DNA of 64,000 bases from Paraburkholderia franconis (GTDB lineage Bacteria > Pseudomonadota > Gammaproteobacteria > Burkholderiales > Burkholderiaceae). The position numbers and the translations under genes were made by a program. Below are positions 62,783 through 64,000 of the stretch, piece by piece (positions within the stretch are counted from its first letter, which is position 1; each line of letters begins with the position of its first letter). The stretch covers positions 87,308 to 151,307 of the forward strand of contig NZ_WHNP01000012.1 in assembly GCF_009362735.1 (NCBI RefSeq), read 5' to 3'. Under the pieces are notes generated by a model. The model did not search any database and was not told the DNA's origin. It saw nothing but the letters and a program-made list of their open reading frames with translations.

Positions 62783-62994
62783 AGTGCCTGCCACGCTCGA
62801 TATGTTACATAGCTGCAAGCTCTGCGGGTTGAAGGCCATGGGCCGCGGGCACTCGCGCAGTTATCCCGGCGCGCTTCGAACGATAAAAGGAGTAAGGAAG
62901 TGTTCGGAGCAGCGTTGATCGAATTATTCGCGTGCGCGGGACTTTCGTACAGAAGCAGTTCGCTTCAATTCGATCGCAGCAGTTCCTTCTAACG

Positions 62995-64000
62995 CTATAT
63001 CAGCAGTCGATCTTCGGCAGTTGGCTTGCGTTCCAGCAGTGCAGCGAGCTTTCGCAATGCCGAAGTCAGTTCGCTGCGGCGCGTGCAGCCGCCAAGCGAG
63101 ATACGGATCGCATTCGGCACATCGACGCTCTGGCAAAACGCCGAAGCCGGCGCAACGACGAGGCCTTCCGCGCGGGCCGCATCGGCGAGACTCTGCGCGG
63201 CCCATTGCTGCGGCAACGCTTGCCACATGTGAATGCCACCGCTCGTCTTCGAACTGCTTACGGGCGACAGGATCTGACTGGCCGCGAGCAGGCGTTCGCG
63301 CGACTCTTTCACGATGCCCGCCAGTACTTCCGATGCCGTGCCGTCGAGAATCCACTGGGTGACCAGCGACGTGGCAAGCGGCGGCGACATCAGCGAAAGC
63401 GATCTCAATGCCTTGAGAAACGCATCCTGTCCTTCAACGGACGGCAACACGAGAAAGGCGGCCCGCAAGCCCGGTGAAATGCACTTCGAAAGCGTGGACA
63501 GGTAGTACACCTGTTGCGGCATGAGCGCGGACAACGGCGCGGGCGGATCGTCGGCCAGCAGCCAGTATGGATCGTCCTCGATCACTTTGATGTTCCGACG
63601 TGCCGCCACTGCGAGGATCTCCTTGCGGCGTTTCAGCGGCATCGTTTGCGCGGTCGGGTTGCGCAAAGTGGGATTCAGATAGATCACGCCGCCGTTCGCG
63701 CCGTGGCTCGCTTCGTCGAGTGCGTCCGGCCGCATGCCGTGCGCGTCGCATGCAACAGGCTTTAGATGACGCCCGAGTTGACGCGCGATCAGCGGAAGGC
63801 CCGGATAGATCAGTTGCTCGGTGAAGATGGGTTCGCCCGCGCGCGTGAGCGCGAGCACTAAAGCGGCAAGCGCCGAGTGCGCGCCCGGCGTCACGACGAC
63901 GCGCGATGAGTCGACGCGCCCGAGTATCGGTTCGAGCCATGCGGCGCCCGCCTCGCGGTCGGAGTCGCTGCCGCCTCCAAGCTGATAGGTCATCAGCAGA
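62995..64000 (-). CDS. MocR-type regulator/aminotransferase, C-terminal part (cut by window edge)
   Basis: The visible 334 codons are a fold-type-I aminotransferase domain: YLSTLSKCISPGLR with the PLP-binding lysine, EDDPYWLLADD and NPTLRNPTAQTMP. The frame is open to the window edge, so the N-terminus lies outside. MocR regulators carry a GntR-type helix-turn-helix before such a domain, and the AGAAWLEPILG start resembles them. If the missing part lacks a helix-turn-helix, it would be a plain aminotransferase. Confidence 0.8.
   Translation of the reverse strand, partial: LLMTYQLGGGSDSDREAGAAWLEPILGRVDSSRVVVTPGAHSALAALVLALTRAGEPIFTEQLIYPGLPLIARQLGRHLKPVACDAHGMRPDALDEASHGANGGVIYLNPTLRNPTAQTMPLKRRKEILAVAARRNIKVIEDDPYWLLADDPPAPLSALMPQQVYYLSTLSKCISPGLRAAFLVLPSVEGQDAFLKALRSLSLMSPPLATSLVTQWILDGTASEVLAGIVKESRERLLAASQILSPVSSSKTSGGIHMWQALPQQWAAQSLADAARAEGLVVAPASAFCQSVDVPNAIRISLGGCTRRSELTSALRKLAALLERKPTAEDRLLI

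Noticed and set aside
1..64000. Search by eye for tRNA genes, rRNA, CRISPR arrays, integrases and insertion sequences
   Set aside because: No cloverleaf with a TTCGA arm, no regular repeat-spacer pattern and no transposase or integrase motifs were found.

Overview
The window is high-GC DNA whose gene content points to a beta-proteobacterium of the Burkholderia group, most likely Paraburkholderia or Caballeronia. The evidence is the two Burkholderiales-type porins, a DUF4148 protein, a DUF2970 protein, AAHS-family aromatic acid transporters, a CusR/CusS-like two-component pair beside an RND pump, and many ATGA-type gene overlaps. I see no phage, insertion sequence, CRISPR array, tRNA or rRNA. 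The stretch reads as an accessory catabolic, transport and redox region rather than a housekeeping core.

Layout. Positions 1-8785 look like an aromatic-acid island: a minus-strand operon (FAD monooxygenase, VOC metalloenzyme, fumarylacetoacetase, alpha/beta hydrolase), a UbiX-family flavin prenyltransferase, then a plus-strand porin and two tandem AAHS transporters. Positions 9103-19204 hold one long plus-strand sugar-acid operon: FCD-type GntR regulator, SDR, beta-keto acid cleavage enzyme (BKACE), metallo-beta-lactamase hydrolase, a ribose-type ABC importer whose two permeases are fused into one protein, an L-gulonate 3-dehydrogenase-like enzyme and an SMP-30 lactonase. Positions 19425-22172 carry a small membrane protein, a Tat-exported phosphoesterase with a Pho-box-like site, and a DUF2970 protein.

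Positions 22499-25257 encode hybrid cluster protein and its reductase behind FNR-like and NsrR-like sites. Positions 25303-30214 form a tartrate module: UTRA-type GntR regulator, dicarboxylate symporter, TarD-like D-tartrate dehydratase and an unassigned fumarase/aspartase-superfamily lyase, followed by a relic of another enolase-superfamily gene. Positions 30780-33128 encode a hybrid PAS histidine kinase, followed by a frameshifted small gene and a DUF4148 gene. Positions 35338-43576 are an RND efflux operon with its two-component system. Positions 43698-45927 hold small and PQQ-associated proteins, ending at a strong terminator.

Positions 46372-51882 hold an MHS-type transporter, a convergent AraC regulator, a small protein, an HDOD protein and a HAD phosphatase. 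Positions 51990-57039 hold a porin and a PQQ alcohol dehydrogenase/cytochrome c/ankyrin operon. Positions 57093-59466 hold a TetR regulator with a divergent membrane protein and a histone-deacetylase-family amidohydrolase. Positions 59966-62768 hold a YeeE/YedE pair and a SulP transporter, and the right edge cuts a MocR-type regulator.

The best candidate for an undescribed system is the 9.1-19.2 kb operon. It joins uptake, lactone opening, C3 oxidation and acetyl-CoA-dependent C-C cleavage in one transcript. Oxidative deoxyribonate catabolism is the nearest known pathway, but the presence of two possible C3 dehydrogenases, two possible lactonases and a fused permease suggests a different or extended substrate.
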